From: Heligmosomoides polygyrus polygyrus
Taxonomy: Eukaryota > Nematoda > Chromadorea > Rhabditida > Heligmosomidae
Length of the DNA: 64,000 nucleotides
Assembly (NCBI GenBank): GCA_947396885.1
Contig: OX377202.1
Span: 8,246,001 to 8,310,000, forward strand
Direction of reading: 5' to 3'
Part shown: one piece after another, positions 35,108 through 48,600 of the stretch
Position numbering within the stretch: the first letter of the stretch is position 1
Layout of the letters: the number at the start of each line of letters is the position of its first letter
Made by a program: the position numbers and the translations under genes
The notes under the pieces: model-generated
Told to the model about the DNA's origin: nothing
Databases searched by the model: none
What the model saw: only the letters and a program-made list of their open reading frames with translations

Positions 35108-35434
35108 TCAGATGATACTTCCCACTGCTCCGTACTCCTTCGACAGATCCCTTGGCAGGATCCACAGTGCGCCTTCTCGCCGATTAAATGCCTTTTCCGC
35201 GACGAACGAGAGCTGAGCAACGACATCGAAGCCCTGCGATAAAATCGGTGCAATAAAGATTGAGGAGCGGTTCTGGGCGATTTCCTCTCCTATTCTTTCC
35301 GCCGTTCTAGACACAGAAGATTTCAACGAAATGGGAGCGAAGACGTGGCGATGTGAGGCGAAAGGAGAGATTACTCGACACGCGAGCAGACGGCTGATGC
35401 TGTTCGCGTGTCGATGGTTGATCTTGTCGGCCAT
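35108..35434 (-). CDS. unrecognised open reading frame
   Basis: 108 codons open from ATG, with base composition richer in GC than its AT-rich surroundings. A good acceptor (TTTATCGCAG) lies inside, near 35242, so the real unit could be an exon starting there. It lies 1.1 kb downstream of the Pax gene on the same strand. No domain was recognised. Confidence 0.25.
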   Translation of the reverse strand: MADKINHRHANSISRLLACRVISPFASHRHVFAPISLKSSVSRTAERIGEEIAQNRSSIFIAPILSQGFDVVAQLSFVAEKAFNRREGALWILPRDLSKEYGAVGSII

Positions 35435-35980
35435 CGTGTGACATTTAGCGGAAAATAAGCGGTGGCGCTGCTAATGAGACAGCGAATCACATTGCGGATG
35501 TACGGTAGATTACTGTAGTACTGTAGGCATTCGGTACTAGAACTCATTAGGTGGTGAAAAAATAATTTTTCTTTTTTTAGATCATCAGTGATCTACAGAT
35601 TAGTAATCCGTGTCCGAAAGTCGATAAAGTCGTACGGTGGTCGGTCAGTGTTGTTTAAACTCAGCTTCTCCGCATGATTCCCGTTTCAAACGATCAATTT
35701 TTAACCAAGAAAAATCAATAAAACCGTTCGTCAAGTCATATCGCTCGTTGTGAACTCCCTACTGATTCATCGTTTGTTTGTTGAGCAATCTGGCCAATGT
35801 TCAATATATACATGCGATTCTCAGCTCAAAGTTACAATTCTGGAGAAAACCGATTATATGGATCGATAACGGCTGATCGATCAATAACGCTTTCCTATAG
35901 CCGATTCCCCTTCCCTTTCTTCCGCGCGGCATATGTACTCACACCTCAAGCGATCAAAGGCTGATAACTACGATCGATAA

Positions 35981-36120
35981 GGGTCTGTTCATACTTCGCG
36001 ACGCGGCAGCGCAGCGCGCGGAGGTATGAACACTTTTCGCGGCGCCGCATGGTTTTAATCAATATGCATGTTTTGCACGGACGACGAGTCGCTCTTGCCG
36101 CGAAGTATGAACAGGCCTTT
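35981..36120. mobile_element. GC-rich hairpin MITE, copy 3
   Basis: GGTCTGTTCATACTTCGCG and inverse CCGCGAAGTATGAACAGGCC enclose about 100 bp with GCGGCAGCGCAGCGCGCGG. Confidence 0.7.
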
Positions 36121-36525
36121 ATGTGAGCAAAGTTAACTCCTCTCAAACAGTGTATACATTTTTTGAGACACCCTGTATATTCCTGTGAAGGTGACGGAAA
36201 GTGCATTAGCGTTATAATTTGGAGGACACTCATTTAAGCATTATTTTTCGCTCGTTCATGCTAACGATTGGGAATGATAGGTATTTTTTTCAAAAAAAAA
36301 ACAATTAAAAAGGTACCAATGCAGTTTTCTAGTGGACATGAGAGTTGATAAGTGAGTATTTTATCCAAGCACGCTTAAAATTCAACGAGAATAAATACTA
36401 CATACAGGACAATGAAGTGATCTATGGAAAAACGTTTCGTCTTGAGGTAAGTGAAGAATCGGTGGCGACCAGAAGCACATATGGTACAATCACAAGAAGA
36501 CGGAGTGAACCTCCATAGCGAGGTC

Positions 36526-36601
36526 TCATTCGTAGGGCTTGAAGATCGAGAGCTTCTTTCGCGGAGGGGACTGCTCAACGACGGTCTCTGTCTCTTCGGG
36601 C
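36526..36601 (-). CDS. eyg-1: Pax gene, probable last exon
   Basis: After acceptor TTTAATTTAG the phase left by the upstream exon gives [10 protein letters not shown] and a C-terminus ending [10 protein letters not shown] before TGA at 36526-36528. The acidic then basic composition looks protein-like, but the upstream donor is weak. Confidence 0.5.
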
Positions 36602-39600
36602 CTAAATTAAATGATTTCTCAGATGAACGAAGAAAGAAGGTCCTATAGCGAGGCTTCCAACCTGTTCTTCTTGAGCACCGGGGGTCCTTCTGGGTCTTCC
36701 CTCTCCACTGATGAGCCGCTGCCTTCCTGCTGCGTTCGGCGCCATTTGGCTCGCCTGTTCGAGAACCACACCTGAAAGGCTTCAGGTTTAGAACCGGATC
36801 TAGGACGACGGCCGTCCTCTCCCACTTGAATTCTCGCCTCCGGAAGTTGCGTGTTCCTCACCAGCTCCATTCGCTGGGCCGTGCTCGGATACGGCTCCTT
36901 CGCGAACGTCGCCTCCAGAAGATCGAGTTGCTCTGAAGAAAACAAAGCTAAGGATAAGTAAGTTGGCGCAGTCGGGGGAGGCGCTGGCAATGGCAAGCAC
37001 TCTGACTTCAGTGTTCTTGGTTCGGATCCTGTCCAGGCCGAACCAATCTTCTATCCGTCCGGGTTGGATGACTTCGTACCAAATTTGTTTATGAAGAATC
37101 AAGCGTTGACTTGTTCACCGGCTAACCGCTATAGTTGTGCTCTTGAGAAATTTTGTCAAACAAGTGAATGAATGAATTTACTGGATGTCAAAAAATTTCG
37201 AGCGAATGAACTAACAATTAAAACTGTTCGATTTTCGAATTCCGAATAATATTCGAATATAACTCTCTTCCGATGTTCGAATTCGAAAGAATAAAAAAAG
37301 CTTTTTTCGAAAATCTAAAAACATCGAATATTCGACTATTCAAATAATTATTCGAATAAATTATTTGGGTAATTATATAAAATATAAAATAATATTCGTT
37401 ATATTCGTTCGTTCGAGAATATATTCCGAATATATTCGTTCGAGCACACCTGCACTAACCACCGCAAGTCATTGTCTAATAGGCATTCAAATTGCCTCCA
37501 TAACATCTTGTAGAAATAGAATGCGTGGCGTAATCCCAAAGGAGTTGTTAAACGACGTCCTTTATTAGCTTATAGTTTTTATCAGTAAATTGAGCAAAGA
37601 AACCTTACTAAGAAAGGTCTTCTTTTAGCATAGTAGGCGGTGCACGTCGTCAATATGGCCTGCATGGGTATCGGGAACATGCCAGCCAATCAGAGCGCCT
37701 ATATCGTATACTACCGTACGAAACGCCTCTCTCGCTAGAACAGTCGTTCGAAAAGGATAGGATAGCGATAAAGAGGATAGAGGACGGCGTAAATCAATCC
37801 CTTTTGGGATGCGTCACGTATTCTACTTCGATGGAATGACGTGAAGGCGATTTCGATACGGAATTGTCATTAAATATGTCCGCAAATGAAGGAATTTTGA
37901 ATGAGCCGTATCACGAAGATTCTTCTTTTGCTAGCTCTGGTGTCCTGCCACAGGAAGGTGGTCGTACCACCAAGAGAAGGCATGTCCAAGTGATGTTCTG
38001 ATTGGCTGGCGCGCTCTCGCCTTGTCATGTAGGCCGTATTGGCGACTTGACTCCATTAGGCTAGTAAAAATATGCTGTAAATGAGCACCTTGCGAGAAAC
38101 TGCTTCGGCCACATCTCCGCGAAGACGCGTCTTCGTCGCTCATCGCCACCGTCTCCGCTGGAGAAGGTGGTGCTATGGAGGCGTACGCTGATAGTAACGG
38201 AACCGACATCGAGGGAAGGTTCTGGTTTATCATAAACCCTAAAAATACCCTTATAATTACAAGAAATTGCGTACGCGAATATGCAATTCTTTATATTTAT
38301 ACCTGGCCAGAGCGCCTGGTGAAAGGCGAATGGAAAGCTGGGTGGTGGCAAACCGATGGACGGAATTCTGGAGTTCATTCGATGCTGACTGAAATTCGCT
38401 CGTATTTTGGGCTGCATTGCATAGCCTCCGTGAAAAACAACCACCTACTTGGTTAGGTGTTGCACGTTAAGGATCATTGTCAGCTCTTCTGCAGCCCGTT
38501 CAGCCGCCCTTGTTCGCAGGATTCGATTGATAGACGAGACTGAGGGCGGTGTTGCACAAACCGCTGAAATTTTCAATATTATAGATGCGAAATAATAAGG
38601 GAAAGAATAAAGGTCACATTACTCAATCCTTTCTGGGATGCGCCATGAATTATACTTCTACGGGTCGTGGAGGCGATGTGAATGCGTACTTGATCTATAC
38701 AATGACTTGTAACGGGCAGCCGATGAACATCCTTCCCAGACAAGTTCGCTACCAATTCTCTGACCCGGGAGGGATAGAAGGCTTGGTTGGCCTGGGCGAG
38801 AAAACCGAACCAGGAACCTGGTATCGGGTGCACGCGACAGCCTGCATCTCCTCCGACTCCGTTACAAACGCCCTTTATAGAATACGGAGTACATTTTTTC
38901 CACACCAAAGTAAATTGAAATGCGTCTTTCCCAGACGACGGTGAATTTTTTATGCATTGCTGTTTGGCTATGGGTTTGAAGAAAAAAAACATTACGGACT
39001 TCGCAGAGCTATTTGGCCAGTTCCGATATGACCAATAGGTGACCGGAATTCCGCCTATCGATAATCGGCTTTCCACCGGTAGCTCAATGGGATCTCAATC
39101 AACGCGCTCCTTTTAGTATGGAGGCCTGATTCCAGAAAGTTGTAGAGAATCACGCCGGCCGCCGACTACCAAACTGTCACCATCGTCTTTTTGTGGTATC
39201 ATTTTGGCTTTGGGAAGTGCCTCGGCCCGCTGTGCTGACCGTCTTCGATTATCGCATAGAACCCACTTTTCATCACATGTGATGACTCGATCCAAAAGTG
39301 GGTTGTTCTGATACAGGGGAAGGAAAGAAGGACAGATTTCGAAATGCAGCAATTCCTGGCGATCACCCAAATCGTGGGGCACCCACTTTTCGAACATTTC
39401 ACCTTTCCGGGGCGTTTCAAGCCATCTCTAACAGCACTTTTACTGATTCCAGGACTTTCCGGAATGTCACGGACTGTTTGAGATGGATTAGCTCCCACAA
39501 AGCCTGAATTGCGGTAGGTCCCGCTTCGTACATAGTGCACCTTCAAGGTTGAAATGTTCACAACAAAATTTTTCGAAGCACCGTTGCACGATTCTTCCAC

Positions 39601-42600
39601 AAACAGTATTCGGCCCTGAGACACGGTTGAACTGCCTGGCTGTTCCAACGGCGGATTGGCCCAGTTTGAAATTGAAATGAAATATCGTTCGGAACCGCTC
39701 TAAATTACTTCATTAAGTCTTCAAGGGCGCGTGTAGCGCAGTCGTAGGAGGCGCCGACTGTCGCGTGCACCCGATACCATGTTCCTGGTTCGGATTTCCC
39801 GCCCAGGCCAACCAAGCCTTCCATCCCTCCGGGGTCGGTGAATTGGTAGCAGACGTGTCTGGGTAGGATCAAGCGCTGACTTGTTCATCGGCTCGCCACC
39901 GCTGGTCATTGTATGGCCAAATACGCATTCAAATCGCCTCCACTACATCTTGTAGAAGCAGAATCCTTGGCGCATCCCAAAAGGGATTGAGTAACACCGT
40001 CCTTTATCCTTTTTATCCTTTAAGTCTTCAAAGAAACACAATTACTAAGCATAGGTGAAGCACAAATTCATCCGTCAGATAAAGCAGAGAATTCCGTATC
40101 AGATGTTACCAGGCTGTCCAATAATTCTTGTCCGAAAATTTCACAATTTTTAATTTTTTTCAACTTTATTGAAAAACAAGTCTAATCAACAATATAATCA
40201 CCACAGTTATCCACAACAGTGACCCATCGATCGGGCAGGTCGCCGATGCCCTTTTCCAGAACTCCGGGGGCTGCGACTCGAAGAAGTCCGCGATGTCGGA
40301 TTTGAGGTTGTCGTAGTTGGTGAATTTTCTTCCGGCCAAATGGTGCTTCAGTGGGCGGAACAAGTGGTAGTCGGGTGAAGTCCGAGGTCCGGGGAATACG
40401 GCGGATGGGCAACCGTCTCCCAGCCGAGCGTCCCAAACTTCTGCCGGGTCTCCTTCGCCACGTGGGGGCGCGCGTTGTCGTGCAGCAGGTGGACCGAGGC
40501 CCGTCGGGGACGCTTTTCTCGGATGGCGGCGGCTAGTTTCTCGAGCTGATCGGTGTAGATGGAGGCGGTGACCGTCCTGCCTTGCGGGAGCTGGTGTTCA
40601 CGGGTGGTGGCTTCCGGCTTCTCCTTGATACAGCGACGGACTTCGCCATCATCCACCGTAGAAGGCCTCCCGCTGTGCTCCCTGTCCTCGAGGCTCGTGT
40701 CGCCGCTCTCGAAACGATTGAACCAGTACCTGACTGTGCGTTGGGACACTGCATTCTCCTTGCACGTTGGCAACCGTGGTGCCCGTGTCGTTGCCCAGCA
40801 GCCACTCGTAGTACACGAACGTACGAATTCGATCTTGGTCCAGTTTAGCTTGTACTGGTAGCTAGACGCGGCGACTGCGCCTTATATACCCCTAGTGTGG
40901 AACTCTGGAGAACCTTCTAGAAGGTTTTTACACTTGCCTGATATTATAACACTTCTAAGGAAAATTATAGAATTTTGAAAATTTTCGGACAGGAATTATT
41001 GGACAGCCTGGTAAATAAAAATTCGAAGAAAGTTGAATATTGATTCAGTAATAAACGATTGCACAAAAACGGCCAAAACTTTCCGGCCAACTTAATAGAA
41101 TGAATGGTGGATCTCGAAAAGAACAGGATAACGTTTTCTCCCATCCACCTACTAAAATCAATAATCGTGTACAAATTGACTCCTGTTGTCACGAAAGCAC
41201 ATGGTAATAACGACCCGATGTGCGCAAAAACTATGGCGAAACCAGGGGTCGAACCGTAAAATCCACTCAGCGCTGCCGAGAGGCAACATCGCTATCCACT
41301 GCGCCAGCCGAACACTGTCGTCTGAGTGGCATCAGGGCGTGGTAGACTTCGCGCCCACGCTTTCACACGCGTTTTTTCGACCACAGAAGAGCATTCCGAA
41401 AGAGTAACTATGGTTTTGGACTACCCACACGGGACCTTACGTCCTGTAAAAACTCCATTGCAAAAGCTCACCGCCACTTTGGAGTCTTCCTTTGATAGTT
41501 GGGTCGATACAAATCTTATTTGCAACAATATTTTGTATATATATATTAATTTTTGTGCATTTTTTAGAATTTTATGTGAAAAAAACAACACTGTGTAGAT
41601 AGTCCGTCACCTATCTTAGAAGGGGCTTAAAACGCTATAGCCTCTGATATGTCTACGATGGTAATAGTCGGTGATTAAGAACAATCAGAAGCGAAGCTGC
41701 CGAAGACAAAGCCACGCTTCAGCTCAGCTTCTGCCCGACCATCTAAGGTGTCGATGGTCAAAAGCAGTGCCGACACCTCTGTCACATCCCGACGACCCGA
41801 CTATCCGATACTTCTCGCACTTGGCGAGTGCGGCGGCGGTGTAGGCAAACAGCGAGACGAGCATCCTCGGCCGGCTCAAACACATGTACCTTCGACAAGG
41901 TGCGCGGCGGCGATTCAAAGTGGAAATGGATACGGTACTCGAGCGAGTCCGAGTCAAGTGTGCGAATCACACCCGTTCGCCTCGTTCGCCTTAATGCACA
42001 CACACACCCATCGAGCACTACCGTATGGCTATGGCTGGCGTTGTCGCGCTGACGACGTCCTGCTGGGAGAAGCAAAGACACTGCGAACAATTGAAACAAT
42101 GTAAAGCTGTCGTCGGCCGGTGTTTGAGCACGTCGCCAGCAGCAGCTCTGGAGGAGCAGCCGTCTTCAGCGGCTGCCGCTGCTGCTGTCGAGAACAATAA
42201 GGATTGGCAGACAGTATGGCGGACATACCTTCGCTGATGAGTCGCTCACGGATCTCCCACGCGAATATGGTCGGATTGTCGCGTTTGTACTGCTCGATCT
42301 TGGCGACGACTTGTGGAGTGGCTACCTGAAAATAGGAAGCAGCAGTGCCGGAGTAGGAAATCTGCTTCAACCCAAGATCTTCCGAAAGTTGGTTTTAGAA
42401 AGTTGCAGTGCAGTTCGTTCTGTAGCCTTTAATAAAGGATAAAGAATAAAGGACGGCGTTACTCTACCTCGTTTGGGATGCGCCACGCATTCTACTTCTA
42501 CGAGATATCGTGGAGGCAATTCAAATGCATATTTGGCCTCTACAATGACGTGCAGTGACAAGGTGATCATCAAGTCAGCGCCTTATACTTACCAGACAAG

Positions 42601-45600
42601 TCGGGCACCGATTCCGAAGGAATGGAAGGCTTGGATGGCCCGGACCAGAAACCCGAACCAAGAACCTGGCACCTGGTGCACGTGACAGCAGGCACCTAGT
42701 CCGACTGCGCTACACACGCCTAAGGTTATCTTTAGAAAATCATTAGTAATCACTACATAAGACTGTTTGGAGCTATTGGCCAACGGCCTATCCGTGGTAT
42801 AGGGTAAGTCCGGATCGGTCTATGAAACGGTTCAGCGGCTAAAATCCCGCCAAGAAATCGGCAAGAAAGGTCACTCGTGACCGTAAGCCGGAGTTGTATC
42901 AAAACGTATTTGAACTTTAATCATTTGCAAGTCGAGAAGAAAATACCTAGAACTAACCTAGTTGGGAGGGGCCGACCGTAAAGTGACAATTGCGTTCGTC
43001 ATCTCATGTCACTCAGCCGTAGCCCCTGAATTTAAATTTGAAACCCTCGCACCATGGAACAGCTCCTGAAGGTCTCGTAGAAGCTCAAGCTTGGGAATGG
43101 AGACGCAATATATTTGTCCCCGCCGATTAGGATAGATCCAAGAGCTCATAATGTAACGGATGAGGTAAAAGGTCGGCGCTAGAGAATAGCTGTCTGCGAT
43201 GCGACAGGCATCTCACATTGATGGAGTATTCTGAAAGTGCAGTGGCAAGGAGGAGGGGCAGCCGAGGTTTCTTCTTCCGGTGATACAATCGAAGCCAAGC
43301 AATAGAAGCCCGGTGATACGATCGATCACATGAATTAATGGCTAACCCAAGGCATATTTGCTACGTCCGACTATAGTTGTTAAACCTTAGTCCTTATGGC
43401 ATTCTGAGACGTGCTTTCATCATCTTTATCAAGATGCAAAGGATAGAAGGATAAAGGACGGCGTTACTCAATCCCTTCTGCGATGCGCCACGCATTTTAC
43501 TTCTACGAGTTGTCATGAAGGCTATTTAAATGCGTATTTGGCCTTACAATAACTTGCAGTGGCCAGGCGATGAACAAGTCAACGCCTTATCCTTCCCAGA
43601 CAAGTCCGGTACCAATTCACCGACATTATGGCGAAATACATTGAGTTATACGGGTGAGTGCTGATGGGTCTCCACAAGGTGTGAATGTTGCGTTCGAACG
43701 AAAAGTTTTCAGCTATGATCTACCAGGTTTAGTTACCCAAATTTGTGGTAAGAAACGGCAGCGCCTGGTGGCTTTCCGCGTGGCAAGCGGTAACGGTTCG
43801 AACCACTTGCATAAAGAATAATAATAATAGGCAGCGGTATTCCTTTTAGGATGTGCCACGCATTCCACTTCTATGGGATGTCGCACCAATTCACAGACCC
43901 CGGAGGGATGGAAGGCTTGGTTGGCCCAGGCGGGAAATCTGAACCAGGAACCTGGTATCGGGTACACGCATTAGAAGCCAGCTCTTCCGACTGCGTAAAC
44001 ACACGCCCAGCCTTAATAACTAGTCCATAAGTTCAGCAGCTTTGAAGTTGTACCGTAATCTTCTGCCTGAGACCGAAATTTTTCAAAGAATATTCAATAG
44101 GTTCAAGGTTAAAGAATAAGGGAAGGCGTCATCGATCCATTTTATGATGCATCCACACGTTCCGCTTCTACGGAATGTCGATTCAGCGGCTTGAGTGCGT
44201 ATTTGGGCTTTGGGAGCATGGTAGCGCAGTCAGGGACTGCACATACTGTCGCAAGCACTACTACTCCGTTTCTGGGTTCGAGTCCCGTCCAGGTCTGTCG
44301 AACCTTTCATTCGGATTTCGGAACTGATACCAAACTTGTCTAGGAAGGATAAAGCGCTGACTTGTTCACCGGTTGACCTCCGCATGTCATTACGCTAATG
44401 CTAAATAGGCATTTTAATTGCCTCCACGGTGTCTCGTAGAAGTGAAATGCGGCGCATCCAATAAAGGAATTGTGGTGCATGTCGCAAAGGTGAGCAGCAT
44501 TGGTAGGTGGAAGCGTGCCAGCCAATAATAACCAAGCAGAACACAGACCGAACACCTGCCAGGCAATCAGGGTACGCCCTCGGTGGATGGCACGCTCATT
44601 CAATGCGGTCTGGTTGGAGAAGGGGCGTCCCATCTCCCAATGCTGCCGGTCCTCGCGACATATACCGGAACTATGTAATGCTGATTTTTTTCTTTATCTC
44701 AGTCTCACTCAACAGATTAGAAGTAAATTTAAAGATAAATTAATCGGCTTAAAGCTCAAGCACAACACGGAATAGTTATTTTTATTTATTTATTTATTAA
44801 GGAAGATCGCTTAAGGACGTGCCAACATCTCCGACTTTCTCATTCACCCTGTCTCTTTCAAAAAATTTTTACGACTTGTTAGTCTAGTGCTTAGTCCTAC
44901 TACAAGCTCTAGCACTGCCTATACAAGGCAATAGAATGGGCTAAACGACAGCGATAATCAACGTTTTCTGGCATGCGCCACGCAGTCCGCTTTAACGGAA
45001 TGGCGACGATTCAGCTTGATTGCGCATTTAGCCCATACAATGACTAGCGGTGGGCAGCCAATAAACGAAGTGGTGCTTTATCAAGTCTGGTACCAACGTG
45101 CTGATCAAAAAAAGATGGTAAGCTTGGTTGGCCTGAACAGGAGACCGAACCGAGAACTTCGATTCGGAATGAACACGACAGCCGGCGCCTCTTCCAATTG
45201 GGCTACCACATGTAAATAATTCGATAAGACCCTTACTAATAAATAGCCCATGAGTGTGCAAGGAACGTTTTGACTGGGATCAGTAGAGATAAGTCCTTGC
45301 TCTCACGCCAGCTGTGTCGCACCGTGAGCCTGTGGTGAGGCTCCCCGATTTCAGCAGGCCATAACTCGCTCAGAAATTTAACTTTGCAATTTCGACACCC
45401 ATATTCGTAATCAGCATTCCGAGCTCTTTCTAATGACCCTGGTCCCAACTTGAAATTTCATGGAATGTCGAAACCCTTCCCTAGTAAGAGGAGATTCCTC
45501 ACCTTTGGTTTTGTGCCAGCACCGCCGACCTTCTGATGATTCCGCTCGTCGGTCATCTCTCGGAATTTTTGCATTTGAACACTGAAATGTTGAATAAAAA

Positions 45601-48600
45601 TTATTTATTTGACTAAAACAGCATTCACTATAGATTCGTCGCCCGGATTAGAAATGCTGATAAGTCGCTACATTCTCACGAAGGCGTAGGATGGGAGATG
45701 ACTGGTAGTCTACACACTCAACATTGAAGAACAGGAACCAAAGAATTATTAGAGTAACAACGGTAGCGGAATTACAGTAGCGACTCAGATGACGTTGAGT
45801 GAGTACCTACATAACAGTCGGATAATCCTCGGACAATCGCTTCTGTAATACACATTAATACATATTTATTATGATATTATCTAGTTATTTATACTTCTGG
45901 ACTAAAATCCAATTTTAGTTTTTAGGCGAATTAAAAGATATGATAAAAATTAGTAGTTATACTATTTTTCTCAAGATTCAGAGAGGGTTTTGTGGTTATA
46001 ACTAGGAAAGTTTTCGGAGTTTTCGGAGCCCTACAAACCAACAGTGTACTAGAATAGAGAAGAAACGTCCGATTTATCCCAGTCGAAGGGGAGCATGCGA
46101 TCTTTCGCCTCTCCACTCTCTTTTTTGAACTCGTCTCGAAGCTTCAGCTACAGCCAAATGATACGCTAGCACTCAGGCGAGCCCAAGGAATGTGATTTCG
46201 CGTCGCTGGGTGCTGGACGAAACTGTCATCTTAGCGGTGCCTCCTCCCAACTAGGATAGGTTTGAAATTTTGGTCTAAAAAACGGCTTCTATGTGGGGTT
46301 CTTTCTGTTTTTTCTATACAGCTCAAAGCGTAGAGGAAGTACATATGAGCGCATTGATACACTTTGATGGTATCCCTGGTCTTCTAGACAGAAGGTCAAA
46401 TCTATGGTCGTTGCTTAAACTTCAATATCAGAACTTGCTAGCGGTCTATATCTAGAAGATGAACAGCTCTTTAAAAAACAGCAGTGAAAATACAGTGGTG
46501 ATTATACGTTGTATCCGAATGAATCATTCTGGATATCCAATTTGGATATCCCGAACTGAATCATTAAAAGAATCGCCCTTATCCTATTCATCCAGAAATC
46601 CAGGGTTGACGAAGTTAGCGTTATTCGAATCATCCAACTATTCGAAGATTTCTGGTCGAATCCAATGCATAATGGTGATCAACTGTATAGTAGAATAGGA
46701 CCTCGGGGGAGAAACGAATCCTGAATAGATCTAGAGTACTTGTGGCGATCGAAAAAGTAAAATAGCCCTTGCATATTAAATCTAGGACAAAACGACTACT
46801 GTTTTATGTGATCTAAAAAAGCGAAACATTTATAATAGATCAAAAGTGCCACTCAAAGCCTCCAACAATTACTGGGTAACCTAAGCGCTCACCATGCCGT
46901 AGGATAAGTAAAACAATGCTGTAGTGATGTAAAGCACGAAGGTAAGGTGGGAGATTTGGAGTTCACGGCTTAATCCTACGGCATAGTGGGATTTATACCA
47001 TCGGAATAAGCCGTGAACTCTGGAGCTGCTACCTCACCTTTGGTGTTTTACAAGGTCCAGACAGCTAAACTGTGACGTGACAAATTCTATGTACACGTAC
47101 TATTCAAAGCCTCCAATGCGTGGTCATGGAAGTTCATAACGTTAACGAGGTGGAGATCGGAAAAGTGTGAAGACCTTACGACGCAGATACGTGGGCGATT
47201 TCCTAGTCACCGCAAATCTAGTCGAACTATCCCGAGTTAATCCTTAGCTAGAAAATTAGTGAGCCTTTCGACGAGTATGACTCATTCCAGCGTTTCTTCT
47301 AACTGTTTTCCAAGATTTTTAAACAGGCCTTAGTTTTGAAGCTTAAAAATTTAGGAAATTTAAAGAATTGACTTTAAAAACGCTACTTTAACTTATAGAT
47401 CTTTTTCTAAGGAGTATAAAGTAAAGAACTGACATACGGCAAACTTTACAAATGGGTGTCGATCAAGAATGAATAGGAAGTACCAGAACAGATCCCACCA
47501 GTTGCTAAGTAGGTTTTTGTTTGTTTAAAACACTAAAAGAAGGAAAGATAGACTCAGCGATATGACGCCATTCGTTTCCTCGAGCGAGGTGTGCCTATTG
47601 GGGCACTCTGGCACACGACAGGGAAGAATGAAGACGCTCTGGTCGCCCCCGAGCAAGTCGATTTCCAGCAGGACAGCACCTAATAAAGTCGACTGGTTTT
47701 GTCAGGCTAACACTGCGGAAAAGTCATTTTTTAAGGCAGTCTTTCAATATAAATCCTTTTTGACTCGGTACTCTGTTCCTACTAACCTTGTCTCTTATTG
47801 CTAAAGTTTTCAGCACCCCACTGAGTTTCGTTCTATATAAATATAAATAAATAGATAAATAAATCTAGAAATGCTAGGGGAAAGAAGAGAGAAGGAAAAT
47901 TATGTGAGCTTCTAATACAAATTCCTACCATACAAGTTCATCTTATGGTTAGACCTTCCGACTTCTCAGGGCAACTTTTTGAATTTACTGAACTTTCAGA
48001 AAATCTTTCAACAAGATTTATAAACATAAGCAGTCAAGAAGAGGTGGCAGCAGCGGATGAAAGCTCGACGTGCTCATCTCGTCAGCAGTGAGTGTGAGCG
48101 ATACCGTAGTCCGGCGGCCACTAACAATGGTGGGCGGTGCCGCAAAGTGGACCACTAGCCGGAACAAAAGCTCGGTACCGAAGAAGCTTGACGAGAGTAG
48201 AGTACTGGAGATTAGCAAGGTTAAGTCGTGGAGAACTATATACCCTTTTCCAACTTTTTTTGCTTAATTAAAGTTGTAAGTAAAGTCAGTACCTACAGTT
48301 TTAGTTCTTCAGAGCTACAGGGATTTATACAAATTCCGATGTCAACTGAACAAAAAGACATATCTTGAGATTAGCACAATTGAAAAATCAGGAAGTGGAA
48401 GATGAAAGGCCCGGTGAGCAGCCTCCGCCCGCCGCAGTACGGATCAGCAAGTGACCTCTTGATGAGTTCAGCGTTATTCGAAAGGCGTTTAGCGGCACGT
48501 GGCTGAAGACGTGTGAGAATGTCAAGTGGCTGAGATTACCATATGCATGTCAAAGGGCAGGATTACGGTAGAAGAACACGAGTGGTGGCGGATTAAAGGC

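Noticed and set aside
36643..36996. A 117-residue protein read straight through
   Set aside because: It reads intron sequence at both its start and inside the homeodomain; the spliced model restores exact homeodomain spacing.
48018..48218. Extra Pax 5' exon ([15 protein letters not shown] reading)
   Set aside because: Its possible donor leaves the wrong phase for the next exon, and no motif supports it.
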